Numbered from the stretch's first letter, positions 42,746 to 51,519 are shown. The stretch: DNA of 64,000 nucleotides from Rhodococcus koreensis (GCF_900105905.1 NZ_FNSV01000005.1:8211501-8275500), one strand, 5' to 3'. Numbers and translations: made by a program. Notes: generated by a model from the sequence alone, not told the origin.

Positions 42746-44240
42746 TCCCCAGGGCTTTCTGCACATCGTCAAGAAGGAGGCGCGCAAGCGTCCGGTCGCG
42801 GAGCGGATACACGACTGGAACGAGGTGTACGCGCCGCAGAGTTCCGCGGAGCGGTCCGCCGAGGTGTCCGAACAGGCCGCGCGGTGCATGGACTGCGGAA
42901 TCCCGTTCTGCCACTCGGGAAGTGCGGGCTGCCCGCTGGGCAACCTGATCCCGGAGTGGAACGACCTCGTGCGGCGCGGCCGCTGGTCGGCGGCGAGCGA
43001 GCGGCTGCACGCCACCAACAACTTCCCGGAGTTCACGGGCCGGGTGTGCCCGGCGCCGTGTGAGTCGGCGTGTGTGCTTTCGCTCGCCGACACGCACACG
43101 ACGGGCAGTGTCACGATCAAGCGGATCGAGCAGGCCATCGCGGACGTCGCGTGGGAGTCGGGGACGGTGGTGCCCACACCGCCGATGATCGCCACGGGAC
43201 GGAAGGTCGCGGTGGTCGGTTCCGGTCCGGCCGGTCTGGCGGCGGCTCAGCAGCTGACCCGGGCGGGGCACGACGTCACCGTCTACGAGCGCGACGACCG
43301 GCTCGGGGGACTGCTGCGGTACGGCATCCCGGAATTCAAGATGGAGAAGGCAATTCTCGATCAGCGCCTGATGCAGATGCGCGCCGAGGGAACCCACTTC
43401 GTCACCGACTGCGAGGTCGGCGTCGACCTCACCGTGGAGCAGATGAGCGCGAACTTCGACGCGGTCGTGCTCGCGATCGGTGCGCTGCGGGCCCGCGACA
43501 ACACCACCGTCGAGGGCCGGGAGCTGAACGGTATTCATCTCGCGATGGAGCACCTCGTCACCTCGAACAAGGAATGCGAGGGCGACGGTCCCGCGGACAT
43601 CACCGCCAAGGGCAAACACGTCGTCATCATCGGCGGCGGCGACACCGGCGCCGACTGCCTCGGAACGGCGCACCGCCAGGGCGCGCTGTCGGTGACCCTG
43701 CTGGACTACAACCCGGAGTTGCCGACCGAACGGGACGAGGAGGCGACGCCGTGGCCGGCGTGGCCGATGGTGCTGCGGACGTCGCCCGCGCACGCCGAGG
43801 GCGGTGTCCGCCGGTACCAGGTCGCGGTGCAGCGGTTCCTCGGCGATGCGAACGGGAACGTCCGGTCCATGGTGCTCGCCGAGGTCGAAGTCACCCGCGA
43901 GGACGGCAAACGCATCATCACGCCGGTCGGCGAGGAGATCGAATTGCCGTGCGAACTGGCACTTTTCGCGATCGGCTTCGAGGGCGTCGATCTCGGTCCG
44001 CTGCTCGACGACTACGGGTTGTCGCCGACCCGGCGCGGAGCGCTCTCCTGCGGCCCGGACTGGCAGACCACCGCACCCGGGGTCTTCGTCTGCGGGGACG
44101 CACATCGCGGCGCATCGCTCGTCGTGTGGGCGATCGCGGAGGGCCGGTCCGCGGCGCACGCCGTCGACGTGTACCTGACAGGGGCGTCGGACCTCCCGTC
44201 GCCGGTGCATCCGACGGCGCTTCCGCTGGCAGTCGTCTAA
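42738..44240 (+). CDS. gltD: Glutamate synthase small subunit
   Basis: A 500-residue FAD/NADPH subunit feeding electrons to GltB. The N-terminal iron-sulfur region is CMDCGIPFCHSGSAGCPLGN and CPAPCESACV. FAD binding is VAVVGSGPAGLAAAQQL, NADPH binding is VVIIGGGDTGADCLG. The C-terminal GVFVCGDAHRGASLVVWAI closes the flavin site. The GTG start overlaps gltB by 8 nt, giving coupled production of the two subunits. Confidence 0.97.
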   Translation: MADPQGFLHIVKKEARKRPVAERIHDWNEVYAPQSSAERSAEVSEQAARCMDCGIPFCHSGSAGCPLGNLIPEWNDLVRRGRWSAASERLHATNNFPEFTGRVCPAPCESACVLSLADTHTTGSVTIKRIEQAIADVAWESGTVVPTPPMIATGRKVAVVGSGPAGLAAAQQLTRAGHDVTVYERDDRLGGLLRYGIPEFKMEKAILDQRLMQMRAEGTHFVTDCEVGVDLTVEQMSANFDAVVLAIGALRARDNTTVEGRELNGIHLAMEHLVTSNKECEGDGPADITAKGKHVVIIGGGDTGADCLGTAHRQGALSVTLLDYNPELPTERDEEATPWPAWPMVLRTSPAHAEGGVRRYQVAVQRFLGDANGNVRSMVLAEVEVTREDGKRIITPVGEEIELPCELALFAIGFEGVDLGPLLDDYGLSPTRRGALSCGPDWQTTAPGVFVCGDAHRGASLVVWAIAEGRSAAHAVDVYLTGASDLPSPVHPTALPLAVV

Positions 44241-44264
44241 ATGGAGAAGGGCGCGCGGGGCGAC

Positions 44265-44270
44265 TAGGCT
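44265..44270 (+). promoter_or_regulatory. -10 box for leaderless pyk
   Basis: TAGGCT ends 7 nt before the pyk GTG at 44278; the intervening CGAGGCC has no ribosome site, so transcription probably starts at the initiation codon. Confidence 0.45.
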
Positions 44271-44277
44271 CGAGGCC

Positions 44278-45696
44278 GTGAACCGACGCACGAAGATCGT
44301 ATGCACACTTGGACCTGCTACCGCCACCGGTGACCGTATTCGCGAACTCGTCGAAAGCGGTATGGACGTGGCGCGGCTGAATTTCAGCCACGGCGAACAC
44401 GCCGATCACGAGGAGAACTACAAACGCGTGAGGGCGGCCTCGGACGCGACGGGCAAGGCGGTCGGTGTCCTGGCCGACCTGCAGGGCCCGAAGATCCGGC
44501 TGGGCCGGTTCGCGGAGGGTCGCACCACGTGGGCCAACGGTGAGGAGGTGCGGATCACCGTCGACGAGTGCGAGGGCACCCACGACCGGGTCTCGACCAC
44601 CTACAAGCAGTTGGCGGAGGACGCCAAGCCGGGCGATCGGCTGCTGGTCGACGACGGCAAGGTCGGTCTCGTCGTCTCCGGTGTGGAGGGCAACGACGTG
44701 ATCTGCCGGGTCACCGAGGGCGGCCCGGTCAGCAACAACAAGGGTGTGTCGCTGCCGGGGATGAACGTGTCGGTTCCGGCGCTGTCGGAGAAGGACATCG
44801 CGGACCTGGAGTTCGCGCTCGGGTTGGGTGTCGACTTCATCGCGTTGTCGTTCGTGCGGTCCCCGGCCGATGTGGAGCTGGTGCACGCGGTGATGGACCG
44901 GGTCGGGCGGCGGATCCCGGTGATCGCGAAGCTGGAGAAGCCGGAGGCGATCGACAACCTCGAGGCGATCGTGCTGGCGTTCGACGCGGTGATGGTCGCC
45001 CGCGGTGACCTGGGGGTGGAGTTGCCGCTCGAGCAGGTGCCGCTGGTGCAGAAGCGGGCCATTCAGATCGCCCGGGAGAACGCGAAGCCGGTGATCGTGG
45101 CCACGCAGATGCTGGAGTCGATGATCGAGAATTCGCGGCCGACCCGCGCGGAGGCGTCGGATGTCGCGAATGCGGTGCTCGACGGTGCGGACGCGGTGAT
45201 GCTGTCCGGTGAGACGTCGGTGGGTAAGTACGTGATGGAGACGGTGCGCACGATGGCGCGGATCGTGGAGGCGGTGGAGAACGAGTCCACCCAGGTGCCG
45301 CCGTTGACGCACGTGCCGCGCACCAAGCGGGGTGTGATTTCGTACGCGGCCCGCGACATCGGGGAGCGGCTGGATGCGAAGGCGTTGGTGGCGTTCACGC
45401 AGTCCGGGGACACGGTGCGGCGGTTGGCGCGGTTGCACACGCCGTTGCCGTTGCTGGCGTTCACCCCGTTGCCGGAGGTGCGCAGCCAGTTGTCGCTGAC
45501 GTGGGGGACGGAGACGTTCATCGTCGATCCGGTGGACAGTACGGATGCGATGGTGCGGCAGGTCGACAACGCGTTGCTGGGGTTGGGCCGGTATCAGAAG
45601 GGTGAGCTGGTGGTCATCGTGGCGGGGTCGCCGCCCGGCACCGTAGGCTCGACCAACCTGATCCACGTCCACAGAATCGGCGAAGAGGACCACTAG
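44278..45696 (+). CDS. pyk: Pyruvate kinase
   Basis: A 472-residue glycolytic enzyme converting phosphoenolpyruvate and ADP to pyruvate and ATP. Signatures are TKIVCTLGPAT at the start, MDVARLNFSHG, DLQGPKIRLG, the B-domain residues ~70-165, and the active-site region ITVIAKLEKPEA-like IPVIAKLEKPEAI and MVARGDLGVELP. QMLESMIENSRPTRAEASDVANA follows in part. The C-terminal domain is complete. The GTG start has a -10 box only 7 nt upstream. tesB begins immediately after the stop. Confidence 0.97.
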   Translation: MNRRTKIVCTLGPATATGDRIRELVESGMDVARLNFSHGEHADHEENYKRVRAASDATGKAVGVLADLQGPKIRLGRFAEGRTTWANGEEVRITVDECEGTHDRVSTTYKQLAEDAKPGDRLLVDDGKVGLVVSGVEGNDVICRVTEGGPVSNNKGVSLPGMNVSVPALSEKDIADLEFALGLGVDFIALSFVRSPADVELVHAVMDRVGRRIPVIAKLEKPEAIDNLEAIVLAFDAVMVARGDLGVELPLEQVPLVQKRAIQIARENAKPVIVATQMLESMIENSRPTRAEASDVANAVLDGADAVMLSGETSVGKYVMETVRTMARIVEAVENESTQVPPLTHVPRTKRGVISYAARDIGERLDAKALVAFTQSGDTVRRLARLHTPLPLLAFTPLPEVRSQLSLTWGTETFIVDPVDSTDAMVRQVDNALLGLGRYQKGELVVIVAGSPPGTVGSTNLIHVHRIGEEDH

Positions 45697-46575
45697 GTGA
45701 GCGAAGTCGCGGCGAAGACCGATCTCCAGACCCTGCTCGAACTTCTCGATCTCGAGAGGACCGGGGAGGACACGTACCGAGGTCGGCATCCCGCGCAGGT
45801 GGGTAGCCGGACGTTCGGCGGCCAGTTGATCTCCCAGGCACTGGTCGCCGCCGGCCGCACCGTCAGCGGCGAGCGCGCCGTGCACGCGGTCAACGCCCAC
45901 TTCATCCGCGGCGGAAACGTCAAGGAACCCATCGAGTACCGCGTCGAGCGGCACCGCGACGGGCGGGCCTTCGCGAATCGCCAGGTCACCGCCCTGCAGG
46001 ACGGTCAGGAACTGTTCGTCATGCTGGCGGCGTTCCAGGACTGGGGCAAGGGTCTCGAGCACGCGGTCGAGGTGCCCGACGTCCCGTTCCCGGACACGCT
46101 GCCGCCGCTCGGCGACCACTTCCAGGGTTACGAAGACCGGTTGAAGATGTTCGTCGACGCGCTCAAGCCGATCGACATGCGGTACGCGAACGACCCGTCG
46201 TGGATCATGAAGGGCACGGGGGAGAAACTCACCCACAACCGGGTCTGGATGAAATCGGACGGCGACCTTCCGGACGACCCACTCATTCACGTGGCCGTCA
46301 TGGGCTACTCGTCGGACACCACGGTCCTGGACTCCATCATCACCACCCACGGCCTGTCGTGGGGGCTGGACCGGATCGTCGCGGCCACCGTGAACCATTC
46401 CATCTGGTTCCACCGGCCGTTCCGCTTCGACGACTGGACGTTGTACGCCACCGAGTCGCCGGTCGCGGCAGGTTCCCGCGGTCTCGCGACGGGGCGCTTC
46501 TTCTCCCTCGACGGGGAGTTGCTGGCGACGGTGGTCCAGGAGGGGCTCATCCGGCACTTCCCGCCGCGCCAATAA
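45697..46575 (+). CDS. tesB: Acyl-CoA thioesterase II
   Basis: A 292-residue double-hotdog thioesterase hydrolysing acyl-CoA to free acid and CoA. The N-terminal half has LLDLERTGEDTYRG and VGSRTFGGQLISQALVAAGRTV, then VHAVNAHFIRGG (active-site Asp/Asn/Thr arrangement of TesB spread over both halves). The C-terminal half contains AVMGYSSDTTVLDS, LDRIVAATVNHSIWFHRPFRFDDWTLYATESP-type sequence and GRFFSLDGELLATVVQEGLIR. Its GTG directly abuts the pyk stop. The pyk-tesB pair is conserved in mycobacteria. Confidence 0.95.
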   Translation: MSEVAAKTDLQTLLELLDLERTGEDTYRGRHPAQVGSRTFGGQLISQALVAAGRTVSGERAVHAVNAHFIRGGNVKEPIEYRVERHRDGRAFANRQVTALQDGQELFVMLAAFQDWGKGLEHAVEVPDVPFPDTLPPLGDHFQGYEDRLKMFVDALKPIDMRYANDPSWIMKGTGEKLTHNRVWMKSDGDLPDDPLIHVAVMGYSSDTTVLDSIITTHGLSWGLDRIVAATVNHSIWFHRPFRFDDWTLYATESPVAAGSRGLATGRFFSLDGELLATVVQEGLIRHFPPRQ

Positions 46576-46680
46576 GAGCAGTGCCATTCCGTTGCCACCG
46601 AACGGCTTTGAACGGCAGTTCAACCGGTGGCCGCGGCGTATGGTCGGTCTGGAATCACCGAAACGGAACGGACGTGCACC

Positions 46681-46926
46681 ATGAGCGCAGACGAACCCGA
46701 GAAGAAGGCCGGCCGGCCGGCCGAGAGCGAAGTTCCCGTGCCCGACGACGAGGCGCTCGCCGAAGCCAGGAAGAAGGTGGAGGAGATCGACGCCCGCTAC
46801 GAGCCGGGGGCCCGCGAGACGGTCGTCCTGCCCGGCTCCGGCGGCACGGTGTCGGGAACCGCCTTCGACGACTACGTCGACGACGACGGCAATCTGAAAG
46901 AGCCTGAACCCGAGAAGGACTCGTAG
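46681..46926 (+). CDS. Small acidic hypothetical protein (81 aa)
   Basis: An 81-residue, highly charged protein (many Glu/Asp/Lys) with no cysteine, signal or membrane segment. It contains a probable amphipathic helix (DDEALAEARKKVEEIDARYE) and a Gly/Val patch (TVVLPGSGGTVSGTAFDDYV). Not recognised. The ATG at 46681 lies ~105 nt after tesB. A large two-tier hairpin follows the stop. Codon use is like its neighbours, so it is probably real. Confidence 0.5.
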   Translation: MSADEPEKKAGRPAESEVPVPDDEALAEARKKVEEIDARYEPGARETVVLPGSGGTVSGTAFDDYVDDDGNLKEPEPEKDS

Positions 46927-46956
46927 AACCCCCTGTCGCCTGGGGACCGTTCACCT

Positions 46957-47007
46957 CGCCCGATGTCCACCCGCGCGGCCGAAACCGCGCAAATGGGACA
47001 TCGGGCG
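46957..47007 (+). terminator. Two-tier hairpin after the pyk-tesB region
   Basis: Outer arms CGCCCGATGTCC (46957-46968) and complement (46996-47007), inner arms GCGCGG (46973) and CCGCGC (46985) with a 6-nt loop. It starts 31 nt after the small acidic gene and is the only strong structure in this 200-nt gap. Confidence 0.5.
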
Positions 47008-47126
47008 GTCTGTGTCTTCCGGGTCGACGCGTGTCCTGCGCGGATCTCTCGCCCATCACCGACCTCCGGGGTTAGACTTCGCCATCTTTTCTGGTGAGTT
47101 TCACCTCGTGATCGGGGATATGGGTC

Positions 47127-48914
47127 GTGGACTGGAACAACGTCGTATGGGACAGCTCGATGTGGCTGCTCAAGGCATACGTCATGACTGTCGTCGCGTT
47201 CGTCGTCGTGGTGATACTGCTCGCGCGGTTCACCAAATGGGGTAGGCAGTTCTGGCGCTTCGCCGCGCCCTACTTCGATCCGCGGCGCAGCCTCAAGCCG
47301 TTGACCATCCTGGCGGTGCTGCTGCTGTCGACGGTCTTCGCGGTGCGCATGACGGTGCTGTTCTCCTACTGGTATAACGACTTCTACGATTCGATCCAGA
47401 ACCTGGACGAGCCGGCGTTCTGGCACTTTCTCCGGGTGTTCGCCATCCTGGCGACGGTCCACGTGGTCCGTGCCCTCGTCGAGTACGTGATCGGGCAGAC
47501 CCTCGACATCGACTGGCGGACATGGCTCAACCACCATCTCGTCGACGACTGGCTCGACAGCCGCGCCTACTACCGCGACCGGTTCCTCGGCGACGCGATC
47601 GACAACCCGGATCAGCGCATCCAGGCCGACATCACCAACTTCGTGACCACGTCCCGCTCGCTGTCGATGGGCGCGGTGACCGCGGTGCTGTCGATCGTGT
47701 CGTTCACGGGGATCCTGTGGGACCTGTCCGGCCCGATGACCGTGTTCGGCGTCGAGATCTCGCGGGCGATGATCTTCCTCGTCTACATCTACGTGCTGGT
47801 GACCACGGCGGTGGCGTTCTGGATCGGCAAGCCCCTCATCAAGCTGAACTTCCTCAACGAGAAACTCGGCGCCAACTTCCGCTACGCGCTGATCCGGGTG
47901 CGGGAGTACGGCGAGAGCATCGCGTTCTACCGCGGCGAGAACGTCGAGCGGCGCACCCTCGCCGGACGGTTCGCGGACGTCATCCGGAACATGTGGCAGA
48001 TCGTCTTCCGGACGTTGAAGTTCAGCGGCTGGAACCTCACCGTCAACCAGACGGCCGTCATCTTCCCGTTCCTGGTGCAGGGTCCGCGACTGTTCACCGG
48101 CCAGGTGTCTCTCGGTGACGTGATGCAGACGTCGCAGGCCTTCGGTCAGGTCCACGACTCGCTGTCCTTCTTCCGCGAGTCGTACGCCGACTTCGCCAGT
48201 TTCCGCGCGACCCTCATCCGACTCAACGGCCTCGCCAACGACAACCTGCACGCCGCCGAACTTCCGGTCCTGAAGACCGGCAAGTCGGGCGACGATCTGC
48301 AGGTCGAAAAGCTGGACGTGCGCATCCCGACGGGGGAGACCCTCATCGAGGGCCTCGCGCTCACCGTGACCCCCGGGCAGTCGCTGCTGGTCAAGGGGCC
48401 GTCCGGTTCGGGCAAGACTACGTTGCTCCGTACCCTCGCGGATCTGTGGCCATACGCCGACGGCACGGTGTCGCGGCCGGCGGGGGAGGCCATCTTCCTG
48501 TCCCAGCGCCCGTACCTGCCGCTCGGGTCGCTACGCACCGCCCTGGCCTACCCGAAGGAGCCGACGGCGTCCGACGACGTCGTGCGTGGTGCGCTGTCGA
48601 GGGTGTCGCTCGGCAATCTGAGTGATCGGCTCGACGAGACCGCCGACTGGACGCGGATCCTGTCGCCGGGCGAGCAGCAGCGTCTCGCGTTCGCGCGGGT
48701 GCTGATCGCCCGTCCAGCGGTGATCTTCCTCGACGAGGCCACGTCGGCGATCGACGAGGGCCTCGAGCACACGCTCTACACCCTGCTCAGGACCGAACTC
48801 CCCGACAGCATCGTGGTGAGCGTGGGGCACCGCAGCACGCTCAACCAATTCCATTCCCGTGGTGTGGAACTCGAAGGGGAAGGGCGGTGGACGGAGTCGG
48901 AGCTGGTGGGGTGA
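47127..48914 (+). CDS. BacA/SbmA-like ABC transporter (fused permease-ATPase)
   Basis: A 595-residue single-chain half transporter. The N-terminal ~350 residues form an SbmA/BacA-type membrane domain with about six helices (LARFTKWGRQFWRFAAPYF; the segment WRTWLNHHLVDDWLDSRAYY is typical). The C-terminal ATPase has Walker A GPSGSGKTT, Q-loop LSQRPYLP, signature LSPGEQQRLAFARVL and Walker B VIFLDEATSA. Mycobacterial Rv1819c has this layout and is reported to import vitamin B12 and bleomycin-type molecules. The substrate here is unknown. The last 74 nt overlap the convergent DUF4185 gene. Confidence 0.88.
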   Translation: MDWNNVVWDSSMWLLKAYVMTVVAFVVVVILLARFTKWGRQFWRFAAPYFDPRRSLKPLTILAVLLLSTVFAVRMTVLFSYWYNDFYDSIQNLDEPAFWHFLRVFAILATVHVVRALVEYVIGQTLDIDWRTWLNHHLVDDWLDSRAYYRDRFLGDAIDNPDQRIQADITNFVTTSRSLSMGAVTAVLSIVSFTGILWDLSGPMTVFGVEISRAMIFLVYIYVLVTTAVAFWIGKPLIKLNFLNEKLGANFRYALIRVREYGESIAFYRGENVERRTLAGRFADVIRNMWQIVFRTLKFSGWNLTVNQTAVIFPFLVQGPRLFTGQVSLGDVMQTSQAFGQVHDSLSFFRESYADFASFRATLIRLNGLANDNLHAAELPVLKTGKSGDDLQVEKLDVRIPTGETLIEGLALTVTPGQSLLVKGPSGSGKTTLLRTLADLWPYADGTVSRPAGEAIFLSQRPYLPLGSLRTALAYPKEPTASDDVVRGALSRVSLGNLSDRLDETADWTRILSPGEQQRLAFARVLIARPAVIFLDEATSAIDEGLEHTLYTLLRTELPDSIVVSVGHRSTLNQFHSRGVELEGEGRWTESELVG

Positions 48915-49929
48915 CGGGCGCGTCCAGCCGGGTGGTGAACTGCAGCACCCGGTAGGGGTCCCCGGTCGTCGTGTTCCATTGCGACACAAGCAGATGCAGT
49001 TCGTCCAACGTGGACGCCGGGTGGACGTATCCGCCGTAGATCTGCGCCCACGTGCCGTCCGCGGCTCCCCAGTCGCCGCCGGCAACCTGCACCGTCGGCT
49101 CCGACCACCGTCCGTCGATGCGCTGCGCCGTGCGGGTGACGATCGCGTAGGCGGTGGGGTCGAAGTAAGCGAGGACCCAGGTGCCGTCGATCCGCCGCAG
49201 GCACATCTCCCCGACGGGACCCGGCAAGATCGGGGTCGCGGGCTGTCCCCACGCCCACCCCGTGCCACGGTCCCAGCCCCAGTCTGCGTAGGCTCCGGGT
49301 TCGAGGATCCGCGCTTCGGGGACTCGGCGCAGGATCATTCCACCCGGATTGGTGCGGTCGAACGCACTCGAGACGACATAGACGTAGCCCTCGTGCCGTT
49401 CCATCGTCCACAGTTGGTCGAGCGAACCGCCGCGGTTGTCCCACCGGGCGCGTGTCCGGTGCCAGCGCTCGCCGCCGTCGTCGGACCAGGCGAGATACGT
49501 GAAGTTCGTCGGCCACCCCTGCGACGCCCACGAGTGCACACTGACGACGGACAGGTAGGTCCGGTCGCCGATCGTGACGGCGTCCGCGGGAACCACGGTG
49601 AACTCGCTGCCCGCCGATTCCCGGTCGGGTGATTCGCGGACGTCGTGCGCGTTCGGCAGGATCTCCCTCGCCGTCCGGCCCCCGCCCGCGGAGTCGAACT
49701 CGATGCCGCCGCGGAGATCGGTTGTGGTGGAGCGCAACATCACGGGACTGCGCCACCCCCGGCCGCGGGAGCTGAACGTGTCGCCGAAGAAGAACGCGAC
49801 CCGGCCGTCGGACAGGCGCACCGGACAACCGAGGTCGGTGCCGTGCACACCCCATCGCCGCGTCGCCTCGCCGGTGACCTCCTTCACGTAGGTTGCTGCC
49901 GGTGTGGTGGTGCTGCCCGGGATACGCAC
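48841..49929 (-). CDS. DUF4185 protein, possible endo-D-arabinofuranase (GH183-like)
   Basis: A 362-residue protein with repeated beta-propeller-like strands (VRLSDGRVAFFFGDTFSS; TYLSVVSVHSWASQG; YVYVVSSAF; WVLAYFDPTAYAIVTRTA). Acidic residues recur in FGDTF, YFDPT and the DWGWD region. DUF4185 proteins have been reported as D-arabinan-cleaving enzymes (family GH183), acting on mycolata cell-wall arabinan. No signal peptide is seen. The GTG at 49929 has an AGGGAG placed too close to it, so the start is uncertain. The 3' end overlaps the ABC transporter gene by 74 nt. Confidence 0.7.
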   Translation of the reverse strand: MRIPGSTTTPAATYVKEVTGEATRRWGVHGTDLGCPVRLSDGRVAFFFGDTFSSRGRGWRSPVMLRSTTTDLRGGIEFDSAGGGRTAREILPNAHDVRESPDRESAGSEFTVVPADAVTIGDRTYLSVVSVHSWASQGWPTNFTYLAWSDDGGERWHRTRARWDNRGGSLDQLWTMERHEGYVYVVSSAFDRTNPGGMILRRVPEARILEPGAYADWGWDRGTGWAWGQPATPILPGPVGEMCLRRIDGTWVLAYFDPTAYAIVTRTAQRIDGRWSEPTVQVAGGDWGAADGTWAQIYGGYVHPASTLDELHLLVSQWNTTTGDPYRVLQFTTRLDAPVTPPAPTPSTALPLRVPHHGNGIG

Positions 49930-49972
49930 TCCCTACTGTCGGTGACTTCGCGTGGTCGGGGAATTCTGGTGG

Positions 49973-50476
49973 TCAGGACGTCTTGCGGTAGGACTCGGCG
50001 AGTTCGTCGGCGCGATCCCACAGCGACCAGTCGACTTCGCGGCCGTCCAATTGCGCTTCGACGACCTCGAGCCCCGCGTGCCAGCCGGCGGCGTGCGCGT
50101 AGGCGGATTCCTCTTCCTCCACGGTGTGGGTGAGCGTCAGCCAGCAGCCGCCGCTGCCGTCGGGAACGAGTTCCCAGTGCAGCGTCTCGGCGTCCCACAG
50201 GTATTCGAGGATGTGCGCGGGATGCACCGAGATGACCGTTCCGGTGGTGGTCTGATCTGCGGGCAGTCCGAACCGGCGCACCTGCTCCGGTGTCACCCGG
50301 AAGACGAGGTCGGCCCCCGGGGTGAGGTCGAAGTCGACGTCGGCGGGAAACCAGTCCTTCAGGTACTGCGGGTCGGTGAGAACACGCCACACCTTCTCCG
50401 GCGAGTGCGAGAGCGCTTGCTGGAATCGAAGGGCTACCCGCCCGTCGTAGGTGAAAGTGACGGTGCCGAGCTCCAT
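49973..50476 (-). CDS. SRPBCC (START-like / AHSA1-type) domain protein
   Basis: A 167-residue single-domain protein. It begins with a beta strand and the helix ALSHSPEKVWRVLTDPQYLKDWFPADVDFD, typical of the START-like fold; later HILEYLWDAETLHWELVPDGSGGCWLTLTHT and a long C-terminal helix (AHAAGWHAGLEVVEAQLDG) complete the hydrophobic cavity. The ATG at 50476 follows GGAGG. Such proteins bind small hydrophobic ligands or act in stress response; no specific role can be assigned. It lies 104 nt after the sigma-factor gene on the same strand. Confidence 0.82.
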   Translation of the reverse strand: MELGTVTFTYDGRVALRFQQALSHSPEKVWRVLTDPQYLKDWFPADVDFDLTPGADLVFRVTPEQVRRFGLPADQTTTGTVISVHPAHILEYLWDAETLHWELVPDGSGGCWLTLTHTVEEEESAYAHAAGWHAGLEVVEAQLDGREVDWSLWDRADELAESYRKTS

Positions 50477-50580
50477 GGGTGACCTCCGTGCTCGAGGGCG
50501 TACCTGTCCCACCATGGTACTGGCAGGACGCCGCAGATCCCCAGGATCGGGCACAAAAAACCGCCGCTACCTGCGGGTCG

Positions 50581-51456
50581 TCAGACGTCGCCGGGGGAGA
50601 TGCCCAGACGTTGTAAACGGACCGGGTCGGCCAGGATGTCGATCCGGACGATCTTCCCGCCGGAGACGGTGAACGCCATGACCGAGAACGTCTTCCCGTC
50701 GGGCGCGGTCACCACCCCGGGTGTGCCGTTCACCAGGGCGAGCCGGCCGAAAGGAGCGAAACGCGAGAACGTGAGGGCCTGCTCGCCGACTGCGCGGGAT
50801 CCGCGCACCACGTCGGCTCCGTCGGCGCCGCGGTCGGCCCGCAGGACGATGTCCGGGTCGAGCAGGGCGAGGAGGTCGTCGACCCTGCCGCCCCGCGAGG
50901 CGGTCATGAATGCCTCGACCACCTCGCGCTGCCGGGTCGGGTCGGTCTCCGGGGCGTGCCCCGATCCCTGGACTCGCCGGCGCGCCCGGCTTGCGAGTTG
51001 CCGCGTCGCGGCGGGCGTGCGGTCGGCGATCGGGGCGATCTCGTCGAAGGACAGGGCGAACATGTCGTGCAGCACGAAGGCGAGCCGCTCGGCGGGCGCC
51101 AGCGTGTCGAGAACGACCAGCAGCGCGAGACCGACGGAGTCGCCCAGCACCGCCTCGTGCTCGGGATCGGTCCCGTCCACCTCGCGAACGATCGGATCCG
51201 GAACATGGACCTCCAGGGGATCCTCGCGCCGCGCCTTGCGGGATCGGAGCATGTCGAGGCAGACCCGCCCGACGACCGTCGTCAGCCAACCACGCAGGTT
51301 CTGCACCTCGGACGTCTCGGCGCGACTGAGTCGCAGCCAGCCCTCCTGCACGGCGTCCTCCGCTTCGCCGATCGAGCCGAGCATCCGGTACGCGACCGCC
51401 GACAGATGCGTCCGGTTCTCCTCGAAGCGGTGCGCCAGAACTTCTTCTGCGTCCAT
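50581..51456 (-). CDS. ECF41-type sigma factor (SigJ-like) with SnoaL-like C-terminal domain
   Basis: A 291-residue sigma factor. Region 2 is HLSAVAYRMLGSIGEAEDAVQEGWLRL, region 4 includes LAPAERLAFVLHDMFALSFDEIAPIADRTPAATRQLASRAR. A C-terminal SnoaL-like extension follows (residues ~170-291), ending with ADPVRLQRL, which corresponds to the NPDKL motif of ECF41 factors. ECF41 proteins lack a separate anti-sigma factor; the extension controls activity. The divergent neighbour is a carboxymuconolactone-decarboxylase-like gene, the usual ECF41 partner. Promoters matching the known ECF41 form lie between them on both strands. Confidence 0.9.
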   Translation of the reverse strand: MDAEEVLAHRFEENRTHLSAVAYRMLGSIGEAEDAVQEGWLRLSRAETSEVQNLRGWLTTVVGRVCLDMLRSRKARREDPLEVHVPDPIVREVDGTDPEHEAVLGDSVGLALLVVLDTLAPAERLAFVLHDMFALSFDEIAPIADRTPAATRQLASRARRRVQGSGHAPETDPTRQREVVEAFMTASRGGRVDDLLALLDPDIVLRADRGADGADVVRGSRAVGEQALTFSRFAPFGRLALVNGTPGVVTAPDGKTFSVMAFTVSGGKIVRIDILADPVRLQRLGISPGDV

Positions 51457-51457
51457 C

Positions 51458-51484
51458 TGTCACATTCTCCCGTCGCGGTTCGTC
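51458..51484 (+). promoter_or_regulatory. ECF41-type promoter for the AhpD-like gene
   Basis: TGTCACA (51458-51464), 16-bp spacer, CGTC (51481-51484): exactly the promoter form described for ECF41 sigma factors. The start site would be ~70 nt before the downstream ATG. Confidence 0.75.
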
Positions 51485-51492
51485 ATACCAGT

Positions 51493-51519
51493 GACCAACG
51501 AAAACAAGCCGGTGTGACA
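51493..51519 (-). promoter_or_regulatory. ECF41-like promoter facing the sigma gene
   Basis: On the minus strand TGTCACA (51519-51513), 16-bp spacer, GGTC (51496-51493). It differs from the consensus -10 CGTC by one base and points at the sigma-factor gene, suggesting positive autoregulation. Confidence 0.55.

Noticed and set aside
38024..43195. A 1,723-codon open frame on the minus strand opposite gltB/gltD
   Set aside because: Arg/Val/His/Asp-rich shadow of the GltB and GltD frames; GltB and GltD show all family motifs on the plus strand. Long antisense frames are common at this GC content.
43918..46623. A 901-codon minus-strand frame opposite pyk and tesB
   Set aside because: Antisense to clear pyruvate kinase and thioesterase genes, low-complexity Arg/His/Asp composition, no ribosome site.
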